A DNA stretch of 64,000 nucleotides from Saccharofermentans sp. (GTDB taxonomy: Bacteria > Bacillota > Clostridia > Saccharofermentanales > Saccharofermentanaceae), in the NCBI GenBank assembly GCA_024691325.1, contig JAILNR010000011.1, positions 1 through 64,000 on the forward strand, written 5' to 3'. This document shows, one piece after another, positions 26,123 to 36,820 of this stretch. Position numbers and translations under genes: made by a program. The notes under the pieces were generated by a model. The model ran no database searches. It was not told the origin of the DNA and saw only the letters and a program-made list of their open reading frames with translations. Positions within the stretch are counted from its first letter, which is position 1; each line of letters begins with the position of its first letter.

Positions 26123-26941
26123 TTAATGATATAAAAGAAATAATGTCTTTGCCAAAGAATTAATCTTTATAACAAACCAGAAAATAAAATAGTCAAATCT
26201 GTTGAGACCAAGTATACCCGATTTCATATGTTTTATAAACATCTGGTAACTGTCGTTATTAACAAAAGCCTCGGATTTTGAGAATACTTTTGATGTTGTC
26301 TGTGTCGAAGAAAGGCGGAATCTCATTACTTCCGTATCCGTACAAACGATGTCGCCTATCTCGGATAAAGTCAGGCACATATCCCAGTCGGGGCAATAAG
26401 CAAGACTGTCATCATACGGTCCGTACTTATCAAAATCGGCCTTTCTAAACAGGTGATTAGGCGGTTCACAGAAGATATTGCGGCCTCTAAGTGACCGCTT
26501 TGCATATCTTTTGCCATTGATCACACGCTCTTTCTTGTAGCGGAATCTTTTTACGATTGTCTTGTCTTCTTCGTTGATTATGGATGTATTCCCCACCGCC
26601 AAAGAAGCTTCCGGGTGCGCCTCCATAAGTGACACCTGCTTGGACAAAGCGCCCTGACACAGGATATCATCCTGCATCATGATCTTTATGTATTTGCCTT
26701 TTGCAAAAGAAATAGAGTGATTCCAGTTGCCTGCCAACCCATAATTATGGTCATTACGGTGCAAAATGATCCTCGGATCATCATATGATTCAATAATCTT
26801 TACAGAATCATCCGTTGAACAGTCATCACATATGATCAGCTCGAAGTCGGTAAAGTCCTGTGCCAATACTGAATCAATAGCTTTGCGCAAGAATCTCTCG
26901 CCGTTATATATCGGCATGCAAATACTGGCGATTGGTTGCAT
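26123..26941 (-). CDS. GT2 family glycosyltransferase
   Basis: MQPIASICMPIYNGERFLRKAIDSVLAQDFTDFELIICDDCSTD...DDILC. Start set to ATG 26941, just after the rfbA stop. Confidence 0.85.
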   Translation of the reverse strand: MQPIASICMPIYNGERFLRKAIDSVLAQDFTDFELIICDDCSTDDSVKIIESYDDPRIILHRNDHNYGLAGNWNHSISFAKGKYIKIMMQDDILCQGALSKQVSLMEAHPEASLAVGNTSIINEEDKTIVKRFRYKKERVINGKRYAKRSLRGRNIFCEPPNHLFRKADFDKYGPYDDSLAYCPDWDMCLTLSEIGDIVCTDTEVMRFRLSSTQTTSKVFSKSEAFVNNDSYQMFIKHMKSGILGLNRFDYFIFWFVIKINSLAKTLFLLYH

Positions 26942-26942
26942 A

Positions 26943-27836
26943 TCAGTTCTTGTTGATATACTTGCCCTCAAGGACATCTCTTAAGTACTGACCATACTGG
27001 CTCTTGCCCATTATCTCTATGGTCTTCTCTACCTGTTCTCTTGTTATCCAGCCTTTCACATAAGCGATATCTTCGAGACATCCGATCTTTCTGTGCTGAT
27101 GCTGTTCAACTGTCTTAATGAAGTTTCCCGCATCAAACAAGCTCTCGTGAGTACCTGTATCAAGCCAGGTGAATCCCTGTCCCAATATCTCGACATTAAG
27201 ATTGCCCTTTTCAAGATAAATCCTGTTAAGGTCGGTTATCTCAAGCTCGCCTCTGGCGGAAGGCTTCAGATTCTTTGCATATTCAACTACATTGTTATCG
27301 TAGAAATAAAGACCGGTAACACAGTAATTACTCTTGGGCTTCTGAGGCTTCTCCTCGATAGATATTGCTCTCCAGTTCTCATCAAACTCTACGATTCCGA
27401 ATCTTTCCGGATCTTCGACATAGTAACCGAACACAGTTGCTCCGCGTCCCTGCTCGGCGTTCTTAACAGCCGCTTCGAGCTTAAGGCCGATACCGTGACC
27501 TGTGAAAATATTGTCACCCAAAACCATGGCAACCGTATCGTCACCTATGAATTCCTCACCGAGGATAAAAGCCTGTGCGAGTCCGTCAGGAGAAGGCTGT
27601 ACCTTGTACTGCAAAGAGATACCAAACTGTGATCCGTCACCTAGCAAAGCCTCGAATCTGGGTGTATCCGTAGGTGTGGATATAATGAGTATCTCTCTTA
27701 TCCCTGCACTCATAAGTACCGACAGGGGGTAATAGATCATCGGCTTGTCATAAACCGGGAGAAGCTGTTTACTTGTTACTCTCGTCAGCGGATAAAGTCT
27801 TGTTCCTGAACCGCCTGCTAGAACTATACCTTTCAT
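26943..27836 (-). CDS. rfbA: Glucose-1-phosphate thymidylyltransferase
   Basis: [55 protein letters not shown] upstream. Confidence 0.96.
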   Translation of the reverse strand: MKGIVLAGGSGTRLYPLTRVTSKQLLPVYDKPMIYYPLSVLMSAGIREILIISTPTDTPRFEALLGDGSQFGISLQYKVQPSPDGLAQAFILGEEFIGDDTVAMVLGDNIFTGHGIGLKLEAAVKNAEQGRGATVFGYYVEDPERFGIVEFDENWRAISIEEKPQKPKSNYCVTGLYFYDNNVVEYAKNLKPSARGELEITDLNRIYLEKGNLNVEILGQGFTWLDTGTHESLFDAGNFIKTVEQHQHRKIGCLEDIAYVKGWITREQVEKTIEIMGKSQYGQYLRDVLEGKYINKN

Positions 27837-27845
27837 ATGTACCTC

Positions 27846-29408
27846 CTATCTGTACTGCTCCGGTATTGTATCTATCATATCATTCCTGACATAAACTCTG
27901 GTGCCTGCCTCCCTGCAGGAAAGCATCGTGTAGTGCTCGCGTACATAATTGATCATGTTGGCACCGTATTCATCAACTTTATATGCACCCCATACATCGT
28001 ATCCGACATCAAGGATACAGATTCTGGGAGGTTCTTCACCAATCTCATTAAACACTCTTTCCTCATGGGCCTCATACCACCACGGCGAGAGTGATATTCC
28101 GTAGATCGGTGCTCTGTCAGCCTGCTGGAAAAGATCATTGTCCGTGGTGCAGATCCATATCCCCTCATCCTCGTCGGTTATTTCCTTGAGAAGCCCGACA
28201 ATAGGCTTCTCGATGGGTACTTCTACTCTTGTAAGATACATAAGACAATCGGCAAATGGGCCTAATATAACAAGGCAGCACAAACCGGTTACTATGAGAG
28301 GCAGCATCTTCGCCTTCGATGTGTCCTTAAGATAATCAAAGCAGCATTCGAAGAAGAACATACTTCCCATAAGACACATAAGCTCGATACAGTGAGAACC
28401 GTGGAAAGTAAAGAAGCCTCTTGAACCGCACATGATTACGAGAGCCAGGGAGAACACGGATTCAACAAGTCTTCCCTTCCTGTAAAGGACAGCAAGGAAT
28501 CCGATAAATCCTACAATGATGATCGCATTCTCCATGACAGACAGATCCGTAAGAGCGGCAAAGCCTACCGATATAGCGGAAGCGATAGACCACAAAGGTC
28601 CGTCACCGAAGCCGCCAAGGTACTTCGGATAAATAGTTCTGTTTATCGTATATGCTGAATAGATAAATACATCGAATGTACCGGATGCCAACAGATAGAT
28701 GCAGTATACGGCCCACGGAGCAAGCACGATGCCAATAAGCTTGGCTATGTTAAGGATCCTCTTGTTCATATGAAGATCCGCGTGGCTGCTCTTCGATCTT
28801 ACGATGTCGGTTATCTCCTTAACAAGAACCGCAACAAAGATAACTGCCACACCGAAAGCCGCGACAAAGATAGTTCCGAATGTGAAAAGCAAAGCCACAC
28901 TTATAAGCACACACTGCTGCCATGTAAGGTCCCTGAAGCTTTTGAACCGTAAGTACTCGAGGAAAAGGATCACGAATCCGATACCTGCAAGATGCTCCGA
29001 GAGGATGCATGTTCCGTACTCATAAGAGCATGTAACGAGCGTAAACAGAACAGGATAAAAAGCAAGTGCCTTCGGGTTAAAGTCCTTGCGGTAGATCCTG
29101 TAGATAATAACCCACATCAGCGCGAAAAGAAGATAGAACATGAATCTTTGTGCATAGATAGAATGTGCTCCAAAGAATTCAAACACCGCACTTACATAGT
29201 AAGAAAACGGCATGTGCTGTGATGTGTATTCCTTATAGAGGACAAAACCCCTGGCAATGGCCTTGCCGCCAACGGTAATATCCTCCTCGTCTGTATCAAA
29301 TGTCGGTCCCCAAAGAAATATGAGGTGGATCAGTGTATAGAATAAAAACAGCAATACTGACGTTACTGCCAGCTTCCTGTCTTTAATAAGCTTCGATGAA
29401 GAACTCAT
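27846..29408 (-). CDS. GT39/ArnT-like GT-C membrane glycosyltransferase (tentative)
   Basis: Multi-TM; first loop GPTFDTDEEDITVGGKAIARGFVLYKEYTSQHMPFSYY is GT-C-like. Confidence 0.6.
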   Translation of the reverse strand: MSSSSKLIKDRKLAVTSVLLFLFYTLIHLIFLWGPTFDTDEEDITVGGKAIARGFVLYKEYTSQHMPFSYYVSAVFEFFGAHSIYAQRFMFYLLFALMWVIIYRIYRKDFNPKALAFYPVLFTLVTCSYEYGTCILSEHLAGIGFVILFLEYLRFKSFRDLTWQQCVLISVALLFTFGTIFVAAFGVAVIFVAVLVKEITDIVRSKSSHADLHMNKRILNIAKLIGIVLAPWAVYCIYLLASGTFDVFIYSAYTINRTIYPKYLGGFGDGPLWSIASAISVGFAALTDLSVMENAIIIVGFIGFLAVLYRKGRLVESVFSLALVIMCGSRGFFTFHGSHCIELMCLMGSMFFFECCFDYLKDTSKAKMLPLIVTGLCCLVILGPFADCLMYLTRVEVPIEKPIVGLLKEITDEDEGIWICTTDNDLFQQADRAPIYGISLSPWWYEAHEERVFNEIGEEPPRICILDVGYDVWGAYKVDEYGANMINYVREHYTMLSCREAGTRVYVRNDMIDTIPEQYR

Positions 29409-29442
29409 GTATTAAAAACTCCTATGATTTCTCAACCCACTT

Positions 29443-29495
29443 ATTATACTATACGCGCGCAGCATATTGAAAATAAAAGATATAAATATTATCAT
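29443..29495. promoter_or_regulatory. Divergent promoter region between the GT-C gene (-) and the DUF2142-like gene (+)
   Basis: Minus -10 TATAAT at 29448-29443; plus TTGAAA (29467-29472), 17 nt, TATCAT (29490-29495). Confidence 0.55.
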
Positions 29496-29503
29496 CTTCG
29501 CAT

Positions 29504-31699
29504 ATGAGTAGAATTGATAAAAAACAACTGTTTTCGAAAGAAAACATCCTCATTTTGGCTCTTTGCCTTGTAGTTGCGGTTATCGCGCTCTGCTTCATAT
29601 ACATGAACACGCTCTCGGTATCGACGGAGCAGCTGCCCGCCATGGTGCCTCTTACCGATATCGCCCAAGGCGATCTTTATTCGCAGGAAATCCTTTGCAC
29701 AGAAGACGGCCTAACAGGCATCCGCATTCTTTTCGCGACGTTTGCAAGAGAGAATAAAGGTACTGTTACGGTAACTTTCTCGGATCTTGAAGGCAATCTG
29801 ATACAGTCATGGCAAAGAGATGCCTCTTCTTTCATGGATAACACTTATGTTGACTTTAATCTTGATGAGAAGATTGAGGACAGCGCAGACAAAAGATATA
29901 TCATCGGAATTACTTCTGATTCCGTTATCGGCGAATCCATTACGATCTACACCACCAATTACGGAGGATCTTCAGGCCTTGATTATAACGGCTCCCCCCT
30001 TAATTGCTCGGTCTGCTTCAGATTAAGTTACGACAGACCTGCCTCGGCACTTTTAACACCGAAGATCGTATTAATAACCATCCTGATGCTTCTTTTGCTG
30101 CCGGCTATGATGTTTACAGCATGCCGTTTCTTCCCCAAGGATAAGATACTTCTTCTTGTCTTCCCTGAACTTGCAGCAATAATCGGATGTCACAGGATCA
30201 TAAGAAGTGCCATGTTCGCGGTTTTCCCTGCGTGGTTTATGGCGGTCGTTTTCTTATCGTTCTGCCTGCTGTGGTTATTCTGTGCAGTCATCTTTTACAG
30301 GCTTATTTATGTAAAGAAGATCTCCGTGCAAAAGCTCGCGGTTATCGTTCTTTCTATCTTCTCGGCTTTCACTATAGTGTTCCTCACGCCGGGCACAGTT
30401 AACGATGAGCAGTATCATTACGCTTTTGCTTACAAGTATTCAAATGCGATGACCTTCACCGACATGCCCCTTCTAGGACATAATGAGAATAAAACACTCA
30501 TACGCATGAGGCCTTCTGACGCTGAGCTTCTTTCGAGCATAAGTAATGTCCCCGTTTATATAACCGAGGTTTCATATAAGAATGTGATCAAGAACTTCAA
30601 TCTTATAGAACCCGATAACACTTACTGCGAATACGATATAAACGACCTTGCCAATATCGGATCTTTCAGGCACAACAATGTTCCGTTAGCTTACATAGCC
30701 TCAGGCGCAGGTATCGCACTCGGACGCACACTTCATCTTGGAACCATGCCGACATTCTATCTGGGCAGGATCTTCAATGCGGCACTTTTCATATTACTTG
30801 TTTACCTTGCGATCAAGATAATACCCGTAGGCAAGGAAACGCTGTTTGTTATATCGCTTTTCCCTATGCTTTTACAACTGGCGGCATCCTACTCTTACGA
30901 CAGCATCATATTAGGATTGATGTTCCTGTTTACGGCAAAGCTCATATCGGTCTTCTACAGTGATAAGAAGGTGACAAAGAAGCAGCTTATCGCATTCGCT
31001 GTTCTTGCTGTGGCGATAGCTATAAGCAAGTATGTTTACGCACCCGTTATACTTTGTCTTCTTGTTATCCCTTCAGATAAGATTGATGTCAAAAAGCCGA
31101 AGCTGTTAAAGGGGATTGTCGTTGCCTGCCTTGCTTTATGCACAATAACCGCAGTCGCGGTTCTTCAGAACTCCATATCAGTTCTTGATTACCTTGTTCC
31201 GTCATATTCCACGGCCGAGGACCAGTCGGTCTTCAATGTCATCGTCAGCTATATCGGAATGTTTGCAATGACAATGATCGAGATCATGGATTTCTATATC
31301 CGTTCTCTTGTAGCATACCCGGGATGGTATCAGATCTATGTTCCGACTTCTATCATCTCCGCTTACTACCTGCTCCTTATCTTCTCCACGGTAAGGAACA
31401 CCGGTGACAAGAAATACTTAAGCACGGGAACTAAGATATGGTTTGCAGTATTCATGGGAATGAGCTGTATTCTCATGACATTCCCCATGGCAGCAAAATT
31501 CACGAGCCTTGGAAGCGAGACCATCGAGGGCATACAGGGAAGATATTTCCTGCCTTTGGTTCCTTTGTTCTGCTTGGGGTTCAGAATGAAACTCGTAAAT
31601 GCGGACAGCGCATTCTTCAAAAAGATACTCTGGGGAGGAGCTTACATCAGCTTCCTGTTCTTCGGATTCTGCTTCCTGGATCTTTTCTCCGCTATCTGA
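29504..31699 (+). CDS. DUF2142-like multi-TM membrane protein (putative GT-C enzyme)
   Basis: 731 aa, many TM helices; FLTPGTVNDEQYHYAFAYKYSNAM resembles the DUF2142 DE.HY motif. Confidence 0.6.
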   Translation: MSRIDKKQLFSKENILILALCLVVAVIALCFIYMNTLSVSTEQLPAMVPLTDIAQGDLYSQEILCTEDGLTGIRILFATFARENKGTVTVTFSDLEGNLIQSWQRDASSFMDNTYVDFNLDEKIEDSADKRYIIGITSDSVIGESITIYTTNYGGSSGLDYNGSPLNCSVCFRLSYDRPASALLTPKIVLITILMLLLLPAMMFTACRFFPKDKILLLVFPELAAIIGCHRIIRSAMFAVFPAWFMAVVFLSFCLLWLFCAVIFYRLIYVKKISVQKLAVIVLSIFSAFTIVFLTPGTVNDEQYHYAFAYKYSNAMTFTDMPLLGHNENKTLIRMRPSDAELLSSISNVPVYITEVSYKNVIKNFNLIEPDNTYCEYDINDLANIGSFRHNNVPLAYIASGAGIALGRTLHLGTMPTFYLGRIFNAALFILLVYLAIKIIPVGKETLFVISLFPMLLQLAASYSYDSIILGLMFLFTAKLISVFYSDKKVTKKQLIAFAVLAVAIAISKYVYAPVILCLLVIPSDKIDVKKPKLLKGIVVACLALCTITAVAVLQNSISVLDYLVPSYSTAEDQSVFNVIVSYIGMFAMTMIEIMDFYIRSLVAYPGWYQIYVPTSIISAYYLLLIFSTVRNTGDKKYLSTGTKIWFAVFMGMSCILMTFPMAAKFTSLGSETIEGIQGRYFLPLVPLFCLGFRMKLVNADSAFFKKILWGGAYISFLFFGFCFLDLFSAI

Positions 31700-33067
31700 T
31701 CAGCGGACGTAGTAGAAGGAGACCTTATCTGCTCCCGGCAGCACTACAAATGCCAGCGTCGGCAGCATAACGGTATAAAACAGCACTGCGAAAAGCACCA
31801 CCACAACAGCCGTGGCGACAACAGGAACTGCCTTTCCGAGCTTCTTGTGCTTGACCTCAACCGACTTCGCAAACTCATCAAGACCGATAGAAGTAAAGAG
31901 TGCTATCGCAGGAATGATAGCAATAAGATATCTTCCCTGCGGCTGGAAATCTCTCGTATAAGAACTGTAGATCGATAATGCTGTCGGGAATATAATCTCG
32001 AACAAAAGTATAAGAAGGAAAGGTGTGCTCATCTTTTCCTTGGTCTTTTCCCTGTAGCGGATGAACATGCATACCAACACGATGAATGAGAGGAAGTAGA
32101 AGTCATAGAACTTCCCGTCGAGACAGATTATCATGCCTCCGAACAAGCCTATGAAGCTTTGTATGGTTATCTCTATCCACTTGGCATTAAAAAGCATCTC
32201 TCTTAAATGCATATTGATCCTTGCAGGATAATCGACCGGCATAAGCCATGTATCCTGTGTATAGATCTCGGTACAGATATCCTGCTGCTTATAACCTAAG
32301 AAATCCCCGTGATAGATTATTCCGTTTCTGATAAAGTACCAGCCTGCCACCGCGAAGACCATCAGGACAACAATACCCGTTTTCCTGACAAGAACATTGC
32401 GCTCCATTTTCTGTCTTGCACTCGTATAGAAGAAACCTGCCACTGCGAATAAGATCCACCCGTAAGCAAAATAATAAGTCAGTGCTGCGATACCTGTGCC
32501 AACCGAAAGATATATCATGCTCTTAAGGCTCCACTTGTCACGGCTGCCGTCAAGAATGGCATCGAGTATCATGAAGGCTGACATCAGAGTCATTACATCG
32601 TTATTAAGATAACCGCACAGGAAAACAAACTGCGGAAGAAATGCAACTGTCGATGCCATAAAGTAGACAGACCACTTCTTATCGAGCATCTTATCCCCTA
32701 CTCTGAAAGCCGTAAACACCGTGATGACACCGGCAAACACATTTACAAATCTGCATGCAATGCGCAAAGTCTGAGGGTCGCTTGTAAATATGGAAGCGAT
32801 CTTGGCAAGAAGCGCACCGATCATGGAAGGAAGATAAGGCGTAAAAGCATAGGAGTATCCCCACAGCGGAATTATGATCTCTTTCTCGTATCCGATGGGG
32901 AGCTTGTTGTTCTTAAGGATCCAGTCCACAACGAGATATCTCATGGACTCGTCAGGTCCCGCATTATTGTCCATCATGATGGCAAAAACCGCATAGCAGA
33001 TACCCGCTATGATGATCATAGGCAACGCGAGCTTATACTTTGTAAATATAGACTTACTCCTGTCCAT
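31700..33067 (-). CDS. GT39/DUF2142-like GT-C membrane protein
   Basis: Multi-TM; DNNAGPDESMRYLVVDWILKNNKLPIG...YSYAFTPYLPSMIGALL. Confidence 0.6.
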   Translation of the reverse strand: MDRSKSIFTKYKLALPMIIIAGICYAVFAIMMDNNAGPDESMRYLVVDWILKNNKLPIGYEKEIIIPLWGYSYAFTPYLPSMIGALLAKIASIFTSDPQTLRIACRFVNVFAGVITVFTAFRVGDKMLDKKWSVYFMASTVAFLPQFVFLCGYLNNDVMTLMSAFMILDAILDGSRDKWSLKSMIYLSVGTGIAALTYYFAYGWILFAVAGFFYTSARQKMERNVLVRKTGIVVLMVFAVAGWYFIRNGIIYHGDFLGYKQQDICTEIYTQDTWLMPVDYPARINMHLREMLFNAKWIEITIQSFIGLFGGMIICLDGKFYDFYFLSFIVLVCMFIRYREKTKEKMSTPFLLILLFEIIFPTALSIYSSYTRDFQPQGRYLIAIIPAIALFTSIGLDEFAKSVEVKHKKLGKAVPVVATAVVVVLFAVLFYTVMLPTLAFVVLPGADKVSFYYVR

Positions 33068-34592
33068 ATCCGAGCTTTCCTTTAACTTTATCTAATGCCC
33101 ATTTTACAGCAACGCGGTGCTCGTTCGAAGGTATAAATGCAACACCTACGATGACAATACAGATTATTTCGCACAGGATTCCTCTTACGACAAACGTAAG
33201 GATCTTCCATTCGAATGCAACGAGAGAGCAGACTTTGAAGCATGCAAGAACACATACAACAAAGACTCCAAGATATACAAGCATACGGATCCAGTAACGG
33301 GCAAAAAGGGCCTTACTCTTAAAGCATCTGGCATATACGACGCAGCTTCTGCTTGTCCAGTAAAGACACTGTGCAATTACGGTGCCTATAAGCACACCGG
33401 GAAGTCCGATGCGGTACGCAAGATAGATGGACGTTCCGAGATTAACAACTGCGCCTGCAAGACTTATCCATTTCTCATAGTTGAAAAGTCCCGATCCATT
33501 CATGAAATCAACAAGAGAACTGTGAACGAGACTTATATAAAGATCGGCACAAACAAGAATAACTATAATGCTCTCCATGACAAATTCAGGACCGAGCCAT
33601 ATCTCCACGAATAAATCCACAAGAACAACAGTCGGAACAAGGAGAACAACAGCTACAATGTATCTTACATACGTATACATACGGAAGGATTTTTCCTGAC
33701 TTACAGGATCCTTATCAGCCGCAAGACTTCTGCCGATGAATGGAGCCAAAGGCCCTACGAGACTTGCAGAAAGCTGCTTTATGATCGTAATAACATTCAA
33801 ATAGTTATAGTAATATCCTGCAACAACGGTACTTATGATCTTGGATATCAGAATCATATCCGTACAGCCGTAGACATAACCCGATATCTTGCCGAGGCAT
33901 ATGTCCTTGATCTTAGAAAGCAGATCGCCTACCACTTTCTTATCAGTCTTAATCTTGCTGTCGAGATAAGGATAGACCTTGTAACACTTCATATAGATAT
34001 AGATGTTGGTCACAAAGGCCTGCACGACTGAACACAATACATAGATCAGATAGCTCTTAAATACGACAAGGACCACGATCTTCAGGATACTGAAGATGAA
34101 CATTGCGACCGTATCCACGGTCTTTGTTACATACTCCTTCTTGTCCGCCACCAGAAGCGTTCTTCTGTAAGCAAAGAAATATGTGGATGCGCTCGCCAGT
34201 GCCTGTGCCAGGAAATAGACATAATAGATGTCCTTGAATTCCATATCCGTAATGAAGAACTTAAGGAATGGCAAAGCTGCGAATGACAGGAAGATAAACG
34301 CGATTCCGACGACATTATATATGCTCTTAAGAGCCCTCATGATCGCGTTGATCTTCTGCTCATCCCCTTCATTCAAAGGCTTATAAAGAGCATAAGTAAC
34401 TGCTATGTCAAACCCTAAGTCCGCCAGAGCAAGAGTCGACAGAACCTGCGAATAAGTTCCGCTCAAACCGAGGATGTCCGTACCTATATATACGATAAAG
34501 AGCTTTCTCGAGACGAACCCGAGCAAAGCGAAGATCATCTGGTTAATGACACCGATAAGGCCGGTCTTAGCTATCGTTCTCTTGTCACTCAT
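33054..34592 (-). CDS. Polysaccharide flippase (Wzx-like, MOP superfamily)
   Basis: 512 aa, multi-TM; KTGLIGVINQMIFALLGFVSRKLFIVYIGTDILGLSGTYSQVLSTLALADLGFD. Confidence 0.8.
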   Translation of the reverse strand: MSDKRTIAKTGLIGVINQMIFALLGFVSRKLFIVYIGTDILGLSGTYSQVLSTLALADLGFDIAVTYALYKPLNEGDEQKINAIMRALKSIYNVVGIAFIFLSFAALPFLKFFITDMEFKDIYYVYFLAQALASASTYFFAYRRTLLVADKKEYVTKTVDTVAMFIFSILKIVVLVVFKSYLIYVLCSVVQAFVTNIYIYMKCYKVYPYLDSKIKTDKKVVGDLLSKIKDICLGKISGYVYGCTDMILISKIISTVVAGYYYNYLNVITIIKQLSASLVGPLAPFIGRSLAADKDPVSQEKSFRMYTYVRYIVAVVLLVPTVVLVDLFVEIWLGPEFVMESIIVILVCADLYISLVHSSLVDFMNGSGLFNYEKWISLAGAVVNLGTSIYLAYRIGLPGVLIGTVIAQCLYWTSRSCVVYARCFKSKALFARYWIRMLVYLGVFVVCVLACFKVCSLVAFEWKILTFVVRGILCEIICIVIVGVAFIPSNEHRVAVKWALDKVKGKLGYGQE

Positions 34593-34593
34593 A

Positions 34594-35847
34594 TTAAGAA
34601 CCGGCCACCCTGTTTACGATCTTTATAAAGTGATCCACGAAGACTTCCTTGCCGTAACGGGAAGCGATAACATCATGTATATGATTACTGTCAAAGGTAA
34701 TCCTTCCCTCAAGATAATCATTAAGATATGAGGCAAGCTGTTCGTGATCAAGTATTCCGACGATCCTTCCGACAGAGTCATCAACATAATCCTCTACGCC
34801 GCCGCATCTCGTTGAGAAGATTGGAAGACCGCAGCTGGCAGCTTCAAGGGGAGCGACCGGCTGACCTTCCTGAATGGAAGTCATTACAAACGCATCCGCT
34901 CTGTTATAAAGTGAAGATATCTCATCACGCGATACAACAGGTATCATCTCGACGATATCATGGATCGTAGAATCATTAATCTGCTTGACGAATTCATCCA
35001 CTCCCAGACTGTAACCTTTATTAGCCCCATATCCCGCGATAATGATCTTAAAGGGCTTAACAGCCATCTTCTTAAGATCCTCCATGGTCTGAACGAACAG
35101 GTCATAGTTCTTATAAAAAGAGTGGGCGGCAACAATAAGGAAAGTCATCTGATCATGAGCCACGGGCTCACACTTAAACTTATCAACATCGATTATATTG
35201 CCGATATACTCAATCGACTTAAGGTGAATATTCTGCATTAACACCTGTCTGATCTTGTCATTACTTATTGCAAGGAAGGCAGATGCACCTTCGAACGCCT
35301 CTTTGAAAGAATCATTAAGTGATGTTCCGGGGATCATGACCGGTGAATGCTCGGACAGAATATAGGGAACACCATAATAATCGGCAAACAGCTTCGCATA
35401 GACTGCCGTTCCCTGCGCTGATATCCCGTAAACAAGATCAAACTTATCGCCGAGTTTCTTTGCAAGTCTTGATATATGCTTTCTCCAGAACTTACGGTCT
35501 GCTTCGGTATCAACAGAACCGATTCCCGCAAGACCTTTCTTCTTTATGGTCATCCTGCTGTACATGTTATTAAGTACAGCAAGCTCAACAGGACGGGAAA
35601 CTATGCTTTTAAACTCGTGCAGGCTCTCCTGCTGTCCTAAGGATTCAAGATAAATATCCTTACCGGTTATCCTCTTTGCCAGGTACTTTAAGCCGAGTGT
35701 CGTGGCAGGATTTAACATCACAACCGTAATGTCATACTCGCGCGAAAGAAGCTCGCATTGTTCCTTAAAGAAAGTACCCGATATAGGATTCTCCTTAGTC
35801 GGGTACCAGGATGCGGTAACAAGAATTCGTTTCTTTGAAGACGGCAT
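34594..35847 (-). CDS. GT4 family glycosyltransferase
   Basis: SWYPTKENPISGTFFKEQCELL...FVMTSIQEGQPVAPLEAASCGLPIFSTRCGGVEDYV. Confidence 0.85.
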   Translation of the reverse strand: MPSSKKRILVTASWYPTKENPISGTFFKEQCELLSREYDITVVMLNPATTLGLKYLAKRITGKDIYLESLGQQESLHEFKSIVSRPVELAVLNNMYSRMTIKKKGLAGIGSVDTEADRKFWRKHISRLAKKLGDKFDLVYGISAQGTAVYAKLFADYYGVPYILSEHSPVMIPGTSLNDSFKEAFEGASAFLAISNDKIRQVLMQNIHLKSIEYIGNIIDVDKFKCEPVAHDQMTFLIVAAHSFYKNYDLFVQTMEDLKKMAVKPFKIIIAGYGANKGYSLGVDEFVKQINDSTIHDIVEMIPVVSRDEISSLYNRADAFVMTSIQEGQPVAPLEAASCGLPIFSTRCGGVEDYVDDSVGRIVGILDHEQLASYLNDYLEGRITFDSNHIHDVIASRYGKEVFVDHFIKIVNRVAGS

Positions 35848-35855
35848 AAATCCCC

Positions 35856-36800
35856 TTAACGTTCAGCTCTCATGGGATTCTCGAGGAAGTCCTTGTATGT
35901 AAGTCTGATTCCATCCTCAAGTTCGGTCTTATAGGTCCAGCCTAATCCTGCGGCCTTGGAAACATCAAGGAGCTTACGCGGTGTGCCGTTGGGCTTTGAA
36001 GGATCCCAAAGGATTTCTCCTTCGTAACCTACCACCTTCGCAACAAGCTCGGTCAATTCCTTGATCGTAAGTTCCTTACCGGTACCTGCATTGACTGTCT
36101 CGTTGCCGCTGTAGTTGTTCATAAGGAATACGCAAAGATCCGCTAAGTCATCAACATACATGAACTCGCGAAGAGGAGATCCGTCACCCCAGCAGGTTAC
36201 GCTCTTTATCCCGTTCTCCTTTGCTTCATGGAATCTTCTTATAAGGGCCGGAAGCACATGTGAATGCTCCGGGTGATAGTTATCATTAGGTCCGTAAAGA
36301 TTCGTAGGCATAACGCTTATATAATCTGTTCCATACTGTGTATTAAGATACTCGCAGTATTTAAGACCTGATATCTTAGCTAATGCATAAGCTTCATTGG
36401 TTGACTCAAGAGAACTTGTAAGGAGGCAGTCCTCCTTCATAGGCTGAGGTGCAAACTTGGGGTAGATGCAGCTCGAACCTAAGAACTCGAGCTTCTTACA
36501 GCCGTTCTTCCATGCAGCATGAATTACATTCATCTCAAGGATCATGTTGTCGTACATGAAGTCAGCCTTAGCTGTTGCATTACCCATAATGCCTCCGACC
36601 TTGGCTGCGGCAAGAAAAACATACTCGGGCTTTTCTGATTCAAAGAAGGCCTCAACCTGATCCTGTCTTGTAAGATCAAGTTCCTTATGTGTTCTAGTAA
36701 TTATATTGGTATAGCCGTCCTTCTCAAGTGCACGAACTATTGCACTTCCGACCATTCCTCTATGTCCTGCGACGTATATCTTCGCATCTTTTTCCATCAT
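35856..36800 (-). CDS. fcl: GDP-L-fucose synthase
   Basis: [24 protein letters not shown]...[12 protein letters not shown]...[19 protein letters not shown]. Confidence 0.93.
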   Translation of the reverse strand: MMEKDAKIYVAGHRGMVGSAIVRALEKDGYTNIITRTHKELDLTRQDQVEAFFESEKPEYVFLAAAKVGGIMGNATAKADFMYDNMILEMNVIHAAWKNGCKKLEFLGSSCIYPKFAPQPMKEDCLLTSSLESTNEAYALAKISGLKYCEYLNTQYGTDYISVMPTNLYGPNDNYHPEHSHVLPALIRRFHEAKENGIKSVTCWGDGSPLREFMYVDDLADLCVFLMNNYSGNETVNAGTGKELTIKELTELVAKVVGYEGEILWDPSKPNGTPRKLLDVSKAAGLGWTYKTELEDGIRLTYKDFLENPMRAER

Positions 36801-36820
36801 ATATACAACTTCCTCCGACC

